A DNA stretch of 64,000 nucleotides, taken from positions 143,542,993-143,606,992 of the forward strand of contig NC_044557.1 of the NCBI RefSeq assembly GCF_007565055.1. Direction: 5' to 3'. This stretch comes from Rhinopithecus roxellana (Eukaryota > Chordata > Mammalia > Primates > Cercopithecidae). Positions 47,905 through 60,378 of the stretch are shown here, in pieces. The number at the start of each line of letters is the position of its first letter. Within the stretch, counting starts at the first letter, position 1. Position numbers and translations under genes: made by a program. The notes beneath the pieces were generated by a model that did not search any database, was not told the DNA's origin, and was given only the letters and a program-made list of their open reading frames with translations.

Positions 47905-48500
47905 GGATTCAAGCATCGCCATATCTTATTGCAAAGTGTAACAGCAACAGAATTTCCAAATAAAATATCTGGAAAACACAGCATCACTCATAATTCTACC
48001 ACTCAGGAAAAAAAAAAACCAATGCTTTGCTACAGTGTTTTCGTCCCCTCAATCTTTTTTCTTTACATAGCTATAAACTTTATAATTATTTTCACAATTA
48101 AAATGATAGTTTTTTCTCATAGCAAACCTTTGTCCTATATTAATATTTACTGAATAAATGATGTTTGTTTACCGTGCAATATTCTACTATACGGATACTG
48201 CATAATTTAACCAGTCTCCTATTGTTAGACATGTAAATTGCTTCTCATTTTTCATTATGATAAATACTTCTATGATATAAATATTCATGGCCATTTCTGA
48301 GAATCAGCTTTCAGAAATGAAAATACTGGAAAAAGGCATGAATATTTTGAAGGATCCTGATACAAATTACTTTACAGAATGACAGAAACAGTTTATGCTC
48401 TTAATACTAAATATAAATTTTTGTTTCACCTGCCCCTAACAATATGTGCCATTTATAAAATGGTGAAAATTTGTATTTTACATTTGTTTTAAATTTTCTC
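47905..48500 (-). mobile_element. Old L1M 3' region, antisense
   Basis: taattctaccactcagg, cagtctcctattgttagaca, attatgataaatacttctat, aaaggcatgaatattttgaa and caaattactttacagaatga follow antisense L1M 3' sequence. Confidence 0.6.
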
Positions 48501-50202
48501 TATTAGGTAAGAAAAAAATAGTTTTTTATTTGTATATCAGCTGTCTGTATCTCTTTCATGATCCGTTCATCTTTCACTCATGTATCTTTCATGATGTTTG
48601 CTTGGGTTTAAGTTTCAGCAATAATTTATGTCATGCTCATATGCATCTTGAACCAAATAAAGCAAGGTCTTTTTACATTTCACTCTTAGCACTTCATGTG
48701 TGTTTCGATGTTGTACAGTAATTGTATAGGACTTAAAGGACACAACTGATTCACAATAAATTTGGTACGTAATTCGAGAGTACTAAGACATACATTTACA
48801 TTCCATACACTTTACATGAGTCCATAGAATTAGCAATTTTTCAAGCATTCCAGTGCAATTTAGTATGTGGGTAGAGGTTACAGAGATTAATGATTTCTTT
48901 AAACATGGATGGAAGGCCAAAGTACACTCTGTGCTATTAATAAGCTCTATTTATTGACCATAAACATATTCATAACTTAAGTAGGTTCAGCCATGAACTT
49001 GAAAATGAAAAATGTGTTTACACTGCAGCTTATGGGAACATTGGAAACTAGTGAGAATCCTTTGGAAACTGTCTAAAAATTTACAGGATTTAAGTAACAA
49101 AATGCTAACTATATGCAAGAAGGCTCTTCTTTTCAGAGAAGCACATATCTAAGGTCAAAAGCACACAGCTCTCACGGTGAGATCAACCAGCATACTGCTG
49201 GGCTATGCCTGGGACGTAGTAGACATTTGGTTGAAACCCTCATGGTGAAATCAAACAGCATACTGCTGAGCTACACCTAGGATGTAGTAGACATTTGGTG
49301 AATGTTTGTTGAGTAATTATCCCAGGGTGGTAAATTTCATCTACCTCTTCTGTTGCCTGCACGCTGCTCCTGGTCTGCTAATGCAGTTCGCATTTTCTGC
49401 CTTTTTACTAATGCCTAGTATGAACTTCAAACCTCAACTCATGTCCTCTTAAACTCTGTGGCATCCACCCTGCTGGAGCCAGCCTGCCAACCCAGGCCAA
49501 GCCTCACCTGGGTCATGTCCGATACCCCAGTCTGACGTAGATTTTGCCCTCAAGGCTTTCAGGATAAGAGCATGTTCCATTCAACACCAGTTGGAAGCCC
49601 AGCCACATTCTGCTCTTGCTGGTCCATGCCACTGGCCCACAGCCATCGCCCTAGCAATGGCATAATGTGCCTCAAACTACTGATAATACTTTTGAAAAAT
49701 TATTCCCAAACTGGAAATTCATCTTCATAGTAATCTGTTGACCATGATCAGAAATAATATGAACAGATTTTTCATAGTTTTGTCTGTTAAACTAATCTTA
49801 TAGTAAAAATAAGATTTAGGTCTTCTTTCTTTTAGCCTGTGCCCTGACTCTGCTGCCCATTGTATGGCATGTTTGTGTCTTCCATGAGAAGGTTATGATC
49901 AAGCACTTACATAAGTGAGACAGAGAACTGACATCAATAAATTTGGTAGCTGCCTTAAATTCTCTTTTGGAAAAAGTACTTATCTGTAAATATGCTTGTA
50001 ATAGCTTCTTTATTAAACACTCTTGTAAAATGTCTATGGAAGAGCCCAAGATACTAGATTAAAGCTAAAGAATTACTCTCTCCTGAACACATTCAGCCTT
50101 CCCCAACCTTCTATTTCACAGCAACAGCCTCCGCCCAGGAGCTCTTCAGTCACCTCAACTATTTTTAAAGCCTTTTCATTAGTCTCCCAGTTTCCACTTT
50201 TT
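48501..50202. other. Unassigned AT-rich intron
   Basis: Contains a 68-bp tandem duplication (49171-49306) listed below. No gene recognised. Confidence 0.5.
49171..49306 (+). repeat. Tandem duplication of 68 bp (diverged)
   Basis: ctcacggtgagatcaaccag and ctcatggtgaaatcaaacag begin two 68-bp copies, both ending with gtagtagacatttgg. The copies differ at about ten positions. Confidence 0.85.
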
Positions 50203-50796
50203 TGTTGTTGTTTTTTTTTTTTTTTTTTTTTTTTTTTTTGAGGACAGAGATTGTGTTATTTATTGATTGAGATAAAATTCACATGCCACACAATTCACCC
50301 CTTTAAAGTAGACAAGCTAATTTTTGTATGCGTTTCCAGGTTTGTGCAACCATCACCACAATCTATTTTTAGAGATTATTGCATCTTTTCCAAAAGAAAC
50401 TATAACTATTTGTAGTCACTTCCCATCTCCACCAACCCCTCCAACCCCCAGAACCCTAGGCAAACACTAGTCTACTCTCTGTCTCTACTGATTTGCCTGT
50501 CCTGGACATTTCACAGACACGGAATTATAGGACATGTAGTCTTTGACATCTGGTTTTTAACTTGATGTAATGTTCTCAAGGACCATTTATGCTGCAGCAT
50601 GTTATCAGTAATTCATTTCTTTCTATGGCCAAATAATCTTCTATTGTGTGCAATGCCACATTCTGTTTATTGATCCATCCACTGATGGACATGTGAGTTG
50701 TTTCCACCTTTTGGCTATTATGAACAAAGCTACTATGAATATTCACATATGAGTTTTTAAGTGAATGTGTGTTTTCATTTCTCATCAGTATATATA

Positions 50797-50828
<32 letters not shown>

Positions 50829-50915
50829 CACAAATCTAGAAGTGGAACTGCAGGTCATATGGCTACTCTGTGTTTAACATTTTGAGGAACTGCCAAACTA
50901 TTTTCCAAACCTGCC
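50203..50915 (-). mobile_element. L1MA/MB-type 3' end, antisense
   Basis: A T-run (50213-50239) precedes gataaaattcacatgccaca, ttgtgcaaccatcaccacaa, gccacattctgtttattgat and tcatatggctactctgtgtt, the antisense 3' UTR and ORF2 end of an older L1. Confidence 0.88.
50789..50830 (+). repeat. (TA)n(TG)n(TA)n microsatellite within L1
   Basis: Alternating purine-pyrimidine run of about 40 bases. Confidence 0.9.
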
Positions 50916-50989
50916 TCCAATCTAACCCTCTATCCTGCTATCAGAGTGACCCAGCTAGAACGCAAATCTAACTATGACATTTAAAATGA

Positions 50990-51515
50990 TCAACAGACCA
51001 TTGAGTAACCTACACTTAGGTAGCATACAAAATGCACAGTAGTCTTGGCCCTGATTAATTCTTCAGGTTTATCACCTTGCCATGCCCCCTCCTTCTACCT
51101 AAACCTATTATGCTCCTCCTTGATGCTCCAGCACCATCTTGTTACCTGTGGATCTCCAGATAGACCAGTTGTACACACATCCATGTTTTGCCCATGTTAG
51201 TTATTCCTGCTCCTAAAACACTCCCCTCCTCCACAACACACACACACATCCTTGGCCTGAACCAATTCTTACTCATCTTTCAAAACATGCTCAAGAGTAG
51301 CCTTCCCTGTGATGCCCTTCCTGATCATTCCACCCCATGGCCAATTCTCTGACCTGTACACTTGTTTAATATATGATCCTGTGCTGTTGTTACCTGTGTA
51401 CATGGGTGCCCCTCCATTTGGGCTCTGGAATTTGTGAGGGGCAGCGACTATATTGTCTAACTCTGTCCATCTCCAGCACTGAGAATACCTAAGGCACATC
51501 CAATGAACAAAGAGC
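50990..51515 (+). mobile_element. L2 LINE, 3' region
   Basis: ccttgccatgccccctcctt, ttactcatctttcaaaacat, gatgcccttcctgatcattc and ctctggaatttgtgaggggc follow L2. Confidence 0.72.
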
Positions 51516-54260
51516 ACTGAATATCCAAGTCTTAAACAACCTCAAGCATAAATCTCACTGTGTCCCATTACACATCTATTCCTATACTTAACAAACTACA
51601 AAATTTTGAGTTGCACTTAACCTAAGTACTTACTCCTGCAATTTAATTTCCTCTGGTTCTGTTCTTTACAGTCAGAACCCTGCCTACAGAAACTTTCAGA
51701 TGAAGTCACCTCTGAGAGCTGCATTTTCCATAGCATAGAGAAAGCAGATGGAACACTCCAAGGTTGGAAAGTCCATTTCTTCCCTCCACCCTATGTTCAT
51801 AGTAAAGACAGAAAATGGGGGTCAGCAGGAGGGCCAGGCAGGATTTAGGCAGGCATTTCGATGATGGAGCCCTCTTCTCGTGTTTAACCCTCTCCCACCT
51901 CAGCTCCTATGTAAGATGTAATGGGAATAAAATCATGTGGGCAAAGGTTCAGCAGATACTCACTCCCAAGTACAAGCCCAAATGTCTCCACGAATGTTGA
52001 CTTCTGATAAGCAATCTCAATGGAAACAGATGGAGAGGGAGGAAGGATGCTTCCTAGACTGTATCTCTTGCTTACAATCAAAATAACCTCATCAGAGCCA
52101 TCCATATGTTCCCTTTCTTTAGGTAAATCAGATTGATTCTGAGTTATGGTGCAGAGAAAGAAACACTGGAAGCTTCTGACAGTGAAATTTACAATGCCAG
52201 GAAATACAGGGAGGAAGTCCTCTATTTACAAATGGGTCCTATTCCAATGTTCATTTGGGTCCTATTCCAATGTTCATTTGTAAGTTACTCAGAAAGCACA
52301 GAAACAGTATTGTCTGTTGTGGTGAAGTCCTCAGACCAGCCCATAAAAACCTCTAACCCATCGTATGCCTGCAGTACGGCATTTATAGGGCTATATACAT
52401 TGACCCAGGGGTGTAACTGTGAAATCCATTCACATTTCTCACTTTGAAAGTCAGAAAGACATCTCGCAGGGATCAGTGAGAGAGGTACTATCCCTCCCCA
52501 CATGACAGGGAGGAGGCTGGAGAGAAGGGAGCTCTACGTCACTACTAATGGGTCCTTAGGGCACACGCTCCAGATGGCAAGGATGGGTGCAGAGAAGCAA
52601 AGGAAGCAGAAGCTACTGACTGGCAGAGGAAGTATGCCAGAGAAAGGAGCATGACAAGATCTGGAAGAGAATGTGTAGCCTCCTCAGGGTTTCAAGTCTT
52701 GGCTTTATTTCTGAATCAAGGGTTTGTGTGAGGTGATAATAAAGAGAACAGCAGGGGACACTTCAGCCAGCACTATCTCCAGGCCTGCAGGAGGAAGGGA
52801 AATATAGGGAAAAGGTGGACAGTTTTGGAGGGAACAAGTAATTACCTCTACCTCTCCAAGCAATACCCACTTTAACTCCCCTACTCCAGCTAACATAGGA
52901 CTTGTGTCAAAACTGGAATGGGGTAAAAGGGGTTCTAGATTGACTAAAGTGAAAAGAAGAAAGAACGGAAAATAATGACCCCATATTCTGGCAATGAGGA
53001 AGAGGGGGCTGACTCAACACCACCAATTTGGAGTAATTTGCTTGTTAATACAAATTTCCACAGTAAGAATAGCTTTACTTTTTAAGATAATATGGCATTT
53101 GAGAGAGGAAATCCAAGGACCCAACCCCACGTATAACATTAAAACTTAAAGAATATGAATCTGGTACAAGATAGGGTTTTTAAAAAGAAAGCCATTTATT
53201 TAAATCATCACCATAGAACACAGATCAGATCATGGGATCTGAGGCTTTCATTCAAAAGTAAATCTTGTAATAATGGACTTCCAGATTTGGGGTGTTACCA
53301 CAACATTCCCACTCATGAGTAAAAACAACACACTTCAGTTCTTTTAAGCTGTGGTACTCTGCGTGGTAGTCGGAACTAGGTCGTGAGGTTGTGGGAAGAC
53401 GTTATTGATTTGTAGAGCAGTGTAAGTAGACACACTAATCAATAGGTTTTAAAGTATGATTTTATAAAGGAGTTTCAGACTCTTTCTGCTTCAGGATATA
53501 ACGAGCTGAAAGATGCATCCCTTATCATGAAAAAGAACCACATGACCTTCAAATGCAAGACTTTTTTGGAACTTAGTCGAGACCTGAAGTCACAGAGCAA
53601 ACAGCTGGCTCAAAATCTGAGAAGTCACAGGTTCTGGCAGGGAGAAAAGAGACATGAGCCCTTGCTTAGTGGGGCAGATGCACTTGGCTAATGGTAAAAG
53701 GAAATCAATGACATAAGCAAGGCTCAGTGCAGATGAGTAGGGCAGTGAAGCCCTCTGTGGTTCCAAAAAGTGGAACTTCCTTTTGCGGGCTTTTTCTCCA
53801 GGAACCCCATTGGATGCTCATAAAAATGATCAGAAAGAACCTTAGGACACTGACCATGCCGTGCAGCAAGCCGGAGGGGACAGCAGCTCCCTGGGAGGGG
53901 CAAAACACTCTTCCTGGACCCTCCCCATCCTGCCTCCACTCTATGGAGCAAAAACCTTACTGGTGGGGGAAGATCAACAAATATTCTCACCTTAGCGAAC
54001 TGGTGAAAACTAAGTGCAGCTGAGGAAGGCTGAGGTAGGCCAGGAAAATACCCTAAGACCCAGTGACATGGTACCTGCCTAGGACTGAGATTTTATCAGA
54101 CAAATCAGAGACAACCCCACTTCCCTCCTGCCCTGCACAGATAGTTAAGCCGGCAAGCTGTGAATAACAAGAAACAGCAGAATACTGCTGAGAGTGGGAG
54201 AGGAGAGAAGTACAGAGACCTTCTCTGAAGTGCAGAGCAATGAGGAGACCTCAATTGTAG
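51516..54260. other. Unassigned intron
   Basis: About 2.7 kb without a recognised repeat or gene, apart from the 23-bp tandem duplication at 52234-52279. Short overlapping frames only. Confidence 0.5.
52234..52279 (+). repeat. Perfect tandem duplication of 23 bp
   Basis: gggtcctattccaatgttca plus ttt occurs twice in direct succession with no difference. Confidence 0.97.
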
Positions 54261-54429
54261 GGGTGGACAGACAGTACTCAGGCAAAACAACCTCTATCCT
54301 AAACACAAGGTATCTCAAAAGGGATTTGAAGTCTGTGGTAATTATAGCAACAACAAACCTCAAACCCAGCCCAGCTCCTGAGCCCAGCTCCTACTCATCC
54401 CCTACCTCCCCCGACCACATCAAGACACA

Positions 54430-55455
54430 AAGCAATCATCAGAACCAGACTCAGGTATGATACAGATGCTGGAGCTATCTGACAGAGAATTTAAAACAAA
54501 CATGAATAATCTGTTAAAGGCTCTAATGGAAAAGTGGACAAAAAGTATATGGGTCACTTCTGCATAGGGATGGAAATAAGAATCACATGGAAATGCTAGA
54601 AAAAAAATACAGTAAGAGCAACCTACAGAAATCTTTTAATGGGGCCGGGTACGGTGACCCACACCTGTAATCCAAGCACTTTGGGAAGCTGGGACGTGCA
54701 GATCACTTGAGGTCAGGAGTTTGACCTGACTGGCCTGGTCAACATGGTGAAACCTTGCCTCCACTAAAAATACAAAGATTAGCCAGGCAGGGTGGCACAC
54801 CTGTAACCCCTGCTACTGCAGAGGCTGAGTCAGGAGAATTGCTTGAACCTGGGAGGCAGAGACTACAGCGAGCAGAGATCATGCCATTGTACTCCAGCCT
54901 GGGCAACAGAGCAAGACTCTGTCTCAAAAACAAACACAAACAAACAAAAATAACCTTTTAATGGGTTCATTAGCAGAGATGTCTCTGCCAAGGAAACAAC
55001 AGTTAATTTGAGGTGGGTCAATTAAAATTACCCAACTTAAGGAGAAAAATGGTGCAAACAGAGAAACAGAATACCCGAGAGCTATGAGACAATGCTAAGC
55101 ACTACGACACACACATAGCTGGAATTCCAAAAGAAGACAGAAGGAACAAGGCAAAGAAATATTTGAAGAATTACCAGCTCAGAATTTCCCCAAATGAATG
55201 AAAGACACTATACCATAGATCTAAGAAACTTGGAGACTACAGATCTAAGAAATTCAGTACAAGAAATACAAAACAAAGCCTAGGCATAATTTAGTTAATC
55301 ATATTGCCCCAATGTTATTTTCCTAGTTTTGATCATTTGTACCACGATTACGTAAAATGTTGGCATTACGAGCAGCTGGATTAAAGGTATATGGAACTTT
55401 CTGTACTATTGTTGCATCTCTTCTATAATTCTAAAATTATTAAAAAATAAAACAT
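54430..55455 (+). mobile_element. L1M/HAL1-like fragment (ORF1 and 3' end), split by an Alu
   Basis: gagaatttaaaacaaacatg with gctctaatggaaaagtgg, then after the Alu ggaattccaaaagaagac, gaaatatttgaagaattacc and aatttccccaaatgaatgaa are L1 ORF1 text. 55310-55455 (ttttcctagttttgatcatt, ggtatatggaactttctgta) is an L1 3' end. ORF1 running straight to a 3' end with no ORF2 suggests HAL1 or a deleted L1M. Confidence 0.7.
54631..54965 (+). mobile_element. Alu (S-like) with target-site duplication
   Basis: Alu body 54643-54952; flanks atcttttaatggg (54631-54643) and accttttaatggg (54953-54965) differ at one base. Confidence 0.94.
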
Positions 55456-55699
55456 CCTTAAGTGGCTTTAGTGTTAGCAACTACATTGAGAATGTACTAG
55501 TGATGCCTAGGACAGAAGAAGAAAACTTTCTAAAGAAATTACTCTCCACACTCACTTATTCTCAACCTCTTGCATTTGTGTTCTTCAGTTTGAATTTTAA
55601 ATCGGCTTTGAGGTTTATCCCAGGAGCCCAGGTACTATCTATAGTATCACTTCTGTAGACACTAGCCTCCAATCCAAACAATTTACAATGAAATTACAA

Positions 55700-58440
55700 G
55701 ATGAGACAAATTTGTAAGGAGTATTGTATTTATCTAGGATTTTATATAAACTTTTTAGTAACCATTTTCTATTTATTTGAAGCACAGGAAAAAAAAACTG
55801 GTACACTTTGGAAATTTAGTGGAACAAGGTACACTGCCATAACTTGAAGGACAGTATAGAGCCAAAAAGAAAAAGAAAAAGGAAATAAAACAAAAAAAAT
55901 TATCCTGTTTCCAACACTGCATAATTTTACCTGCCCAAATAGACCATTTACAAATATTAGGTCAATAAACTGCTAACATCCATAAAAAAGTAACTTTCTT
56001 ACTAAAATGCAAGAATTTAAAAGATTCGTATCTAAACAAAAGACAAACAAACTGGAATGAAAGCCTAGATACCACATCTAAATTCAGGTTTTGTTTGGGC
56101 CTTTGTATTCTTCTCTCACTCTACCATATCCTGGCCCATTCCTCTAGGACCCTGTCCACCCACAGGCCCCGCAACTCTCTACCCAAAGAGCTCAGTAGGC
56201 ATGTCACTTCCCATCATGGGACCACTCACGGTTGCTGGTAGAACTCCAGGATTAGCTTCATAACCCATGCCACCACGACCACCTAGAGATGGAAATTTCT
56301 GGCCTCCTGAACCATAGGGATCTCCCATGTTCAATGCTCCTCTGCCATCTTTTCTCATGTCTCTTTCTCTTGGATCCACGTAGCCCATTCGGCTCTAACT
56401 TTCCTCTTTGGCACCTCATTTGTTCTTCCATCTCACGTGGATGAATCATCATCTCTTCCTCTTCTACATCGTTCCTCCTCTTGCCTCAGTTGCATTTCTT
56501 TACATTTCTGTATTCCTTGATTGTGAAGTTATTCCATGTGGTTTAATTTTTCCTGTCATCTCATGAGATCTTGGAGCAAAAGTTTGCCTGATATTCATGA
56601 TAGCCATCTTCCATTTCACTTTCCAATTTGTCTTTTGCATCCTTCATGGTTTTTTCAACTTGTTCCCTTTGCTGTTTCTCCATTTCATCCAAGGACTTCC
56701 ATCTCTGAGAATATTCATACTCAAACGTGCCATGCTGGGCAAAAGGAGGAGGCGTTTCGCTCTTTGATGCACTGGTTTCTTCCATGCAAGTTTTTCAGGA
56801 AGACCATCTTCATCGTCTAGTTCTTTCAGTGGTTCCACAATGACTGGAAGAGTTGCTGTCAGCAAGAAAACACCTTCACGGCATCATTAAAATGCCTTCC
56901 TTGCTGCTGGTTTAGAAGCAAATTCAAGGCTGGGCGTGGCAGCTCACGCCTGTAACCCAAACTCTTTGCGAGGCTGAGGCAGGTGGATCACAAGGTCCGG
57001 AGATCGAGACCACCCTGGCTAACACGGTGAAACCCTGTCTCTACTAATTACAAAAAATTAGCCATTCCTGGTGGCACGTGCCTGTAGTCCCAGCTACTCG
57101 GGAGGCTGAGGCAAGAGAATGGCGTGAAACCGGGAGGCGGAGCTTGCAGTGAGCCGAGATCGCGCCACTGCACTCCAGCCTGAGCGACAGAGCGAGACTC
57201 CTCTCAAAAAAAAAAAAAAAAAAAGGAGCAGCACATTCAACAATACCTTTCCCTGTAGAACTTCCACGATCATCCACAATTACAACAGCCCTTTCAATAG
57301 GACCAAACTGGCTAAAGGCTTCTTCCAACAGTTCATTGGAAACACAAGATGCAAGATTACGAACAGAAATGCAGCAGCATCTGTGGCAAAGAGAACTGGA
57401 AGTTGTCTTTGGGCACATCTTGTGTCTGATGGGCACATCATCAACTTCAACTTTGACAATTTCAGCCAAAGCTCTGGATTCAAGCTTAATAAACCCGGAT
57501 TCTTTGCCTTTGTTGACAAAAACTTCTCCTGGGTCTCCATATTTAGCAAATAGTCTTTTGAATTCGTCCTCTGTGATATCAGCAGGTAGATTCCCAACAC
57601 ACAACAGACATCGCTGTGTATACGTTTTCTCTCTAGGCTTCCTCAAGAGAGACAAGTTTGCTGCAAACCCCTCCAACACCTGAGATCATCTTCTCGAGTA
57701 CCTGGTGGTGCTGGCGGCCCCCGCAGGGCTCCCCGCTGCTTCGATGGCAGCCTTGGGGTGGCCACCAGGAGTGCTTAGGCCCAGACCACCACCTGGCTGT
57801 GGCCCGCCAGACATTTTGCCACCCTTGGGACCGCCCAGGCCTGGGTTCTGCTTAGGTCCCCCGACCCAGGGGTCTCCGGCCTGAGGAGCAATGGTGGAGA
57901 TCCGGCTGGGTGGCGGCGCCCACTGGGCGGCTGAAGTGAGGTGACTGTGGGCAGCAGGGTCTGGCCTGGCCCAAACCCTGGCGGGGCCCCATAGTTTAGG
58001 GGAGTGGTGGGCGGGGCCGAGCTGGAAACCAGTGGCTACTCGGGGAGCGGGGCGGGTTCGTGAGCAACCACACAGGCTTGGAAGAGTCCTGGGGCCGGCG
58101 CGCTGCTGCGGCTGTGGATACGGTGATAACTGCTGTCGCGGTGGCTGCTGCCGCTGCTGCTGCTGGTGTGGAGGCAGTGGCGGGATTGGAGGCGTGGGAC
58201 GGCTCTGCCCCGGCCGGGACCCATGGGGCCACGGTTCTGGTGGAGGCCCCGGGCCGGGCGGCGGGAACGGAAATCATGGAGGCCGCCACGGCCGCGAATC
58301 CAGAGCCTATTCCAAGACACGCCTGTGGTCAAGGGGCGGTCGAGGCAGAAGCAAAGAAGACGCTCAGGAAATGAGGAGGCCACCTTGCTTTACACAAAAT
58401 GGCGGATGACACAGGCCTAAACTTTTCTCCCAAGAGGTTT
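55700..58440 (-). pseudogene. SFPQ: Processed SFPQ pseudogene, interrupted by an Alu
   Basis: SFPQ (PSF) is a nuclear RNA- and DNA-binding DBHS protein of paraspeckles. Minus-strand order: 5' UTR and N-terminus near 58400-58230 (GRGGLHDFRS, QNRGPMGP), shrunken Pro/Gln-rich part, RRM1 (QRCLLCVGNLPADITEDEFK, about 57620), RRM2 (NELLEEAFSQFGPIERAVVI, about 57310), NOPS/coiled coil (FEYEYSQRWKSLDEMEKQQR, about 56710), C-terminus (NMGDPYGSGGQKFP, about 56310) and 3' UTR to at least 55920. RRMs and coiled coil are continuous without introns, so it is a retrocopy. It is dead: the start ATG is GTG, there are frameshifts between RRM and coiled-coil blocks, a TAA in the codon after KAF, a stop in FCSKIS and after TELFG, and an Alu at 56928-57224. 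No poly(A) was seen, so the left edge is approximate. Confidence 0.93.
56918..57240 (+). mobile_element. AluY-like element inserted in the SFPQ pseudogene
   Basis: Alu body 56928-57224 with A tail; flanks gcaaattcaa (56918-56927) and gcacattcaa (57231-57240) are a duplicated piece of the SFPQ frame encoding VEFAS, so the Alu came after the retrocopy. Confidence 0.95.
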
Positions 58441-59719
58441 TGAGCAATTTCAGATATACTGATTTATTGCACAGGAGTATGGGGGCCGACTGCTGAAGGA
58501 GACTTGGATACTGCGCTCAAGGAATGAACCGCCTAGAAAGGGCAGTAAGAGTCAGGAGAGCAGGCTCTTCCACTGACCAGCAGCAGCAGCACCCTGAGGA
58601 GCTATATTTCTTGAAATCTTACTTAGCTCAGCTCAAACCTGGGATAATATGAAATGCAAAGGTTGCTGTGAAGGCCATGCAATTATCGAACAGAAAAACC
58701 TACTGTTTTCAACTACTGCTGATAGAAGTTATCAGTGAAGACTAGGTAAGTCTGAGTGAAGAGCTCTAAGACTAGAGAGAGAAATGAGAAGTACCTGCAA
58801 GCACAATGTACTATCTTGAGAAGAATGAGAGGGGACTCCCAGTTGGAAGCATCCAAAAAGACTTCACAGGAAAACGGAATGTATAATAACATTGAACACA
58901 CACAAGTTGGGAGCAGAGCTTTGTCCACGAAGGATTCTGCAGAGTAGGAATGTCAGGGCATGCACAAGAATAATCATTCAGCAGCAGGTGGAGAAGGTTA
59001 GGAAGGTGCGGTAGGAAATGAAGTTGAAAAAGTACATTAGGTCCATCCAGATCGTGGAGTCTTCCAAGACTGCCTACACTGTGGATTTATATAAAATCCA
59101 AACTTACATAAGTATTATATTTTGGAGAATATCACAGAACTGTAAACCCTGTCTCTTTGCTTAAGGAACGGACAAGCAAGCCAACCCACTCTGTAACCTT
59201 AATCAACTAGGTGTTTTGAGTTCAGTATTTTCTCCTGACTCGTTCACATTTGCCCATAATGTTGTAATGACTCTGAAACAAGCACAGCATTGTAAGAAAC
59301 CTAAGATGAGGCAAAACAAACAAACAAAACTAAAAAATAAAATGAACGCAGTGTCTGAGGAGTTCAAATAATGCTTTTCCTGCTAAAGGCTCCTGGACAC
59401 CACATGTTCGTCCCCTGATTAAGTTAATAAATTCGTCTTCAGCATCTTCTCCCTGTGCCTCTTTCTGCTTGTTTCCTCCAAGACTGCATGCTTTTCCTTT
59501 TATTCCTACCAAAACTTCTTCCCAAGAAAGTTGTATACAACTCACCAGTGTGGGACCTCTCCCCAAGGTGTTTGCAAGTGCTGGTTGTGTTTTTACAGGA
59601 TTTCCCTACATCATTCTGATACCAGAAAAGAGTGTATTTGTTCAGAGACCTTCAGAGCATAAGAGATGGCACAGTGGTGGCTGAGATCTAAGGCAGAGAG
59701 CAGAGACAGCTTTCCCATC
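58441..59719. other. Unassigned intron
   Basis: Short CAG run at 58581-58592; nothing else recognised. Confidence 0.5.
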
Positions 59720-59895
59720 TTGGTTCTGTCACTGAGCAAGGGAACCACAGAAATGTTAGTAAACTGATTTGAACTTCCTATTACACATAGACAAAGTGGA
59801 GATAATGCAAGTGTCCACCTCACTGGTAGAAGAGGGGATTAAATCTGATAGTGCTAGTGAAATGTTGGAAATAGGGCTTGACACACAGACACAAG
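59720..59895 (+). mobile_element. MIR element
   Basis: ttggttctgtcactgagcaa, acacatagacaaagtggaga, gaagaggggattaaatctg and gggcttgacacacagac follow MIR. Confidence 0.72.
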
Positions 59896-60114
59896 ATCAG
59901 CTGCATCAACCTCAGGAATACCCACTGACTGCCGGGATCTCCAGGATGCTGCAATTCCTTGGGCACCAGGTAACCACAGCAAACAGGAGGGGGCAAGGGG
60001 CTCTTTGGAACCCAAAAGCTGAGCTCACTGCCTCCTAGGAAGGAAGAACTTTTAAACTATAATTCTCTCCAGATCTAGAGGATTCCTGAGCACTCGTGAT
60101 GTACATTCCCAAGT
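59896..60114. other. Unassigned intron
   Basis: Nothing recognised. Confidence 0.5.
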
Positions 60115-60374
60115 GACTCTGGGTACTCCTTGCTGGTCATGCTGATCTCATCCCAAATCCTACACCAGAATCCTATTCCTGAATCAGTCTACTTTCTGGC
60201 ACCCCGCCCTCTGCTGCCCTTCTCACTTCCTCACCAGTAAAGCCCTTTCACCCTTCAAGCCCAACACAGGTCCCGCCTCCCCCAACATCTTCCCTGACCA
60301 GGTAGTGAGCATCCAGCCACCAATTCTGAAGCTCCCTGCGACAAGGGTCAGTTTCCTCCACTGAATCCTAGATC
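60115..60374 (+). mobile_element. Possible L2 fragment
   Basis: ccttctcacttcctcaccag, then cccccaacatcttccctgac resembles the L2 3' region. Confidence 0.45.
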
Positions 60375-60378
60375 ATTC

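Noticed and set aside
57044..57679. 211-codon frame as an expressed RRM protein
   Set aside because: The frame fuses SFPQ RRM text with antisense Alu and poly(T); it is part of the broken retrocopy.
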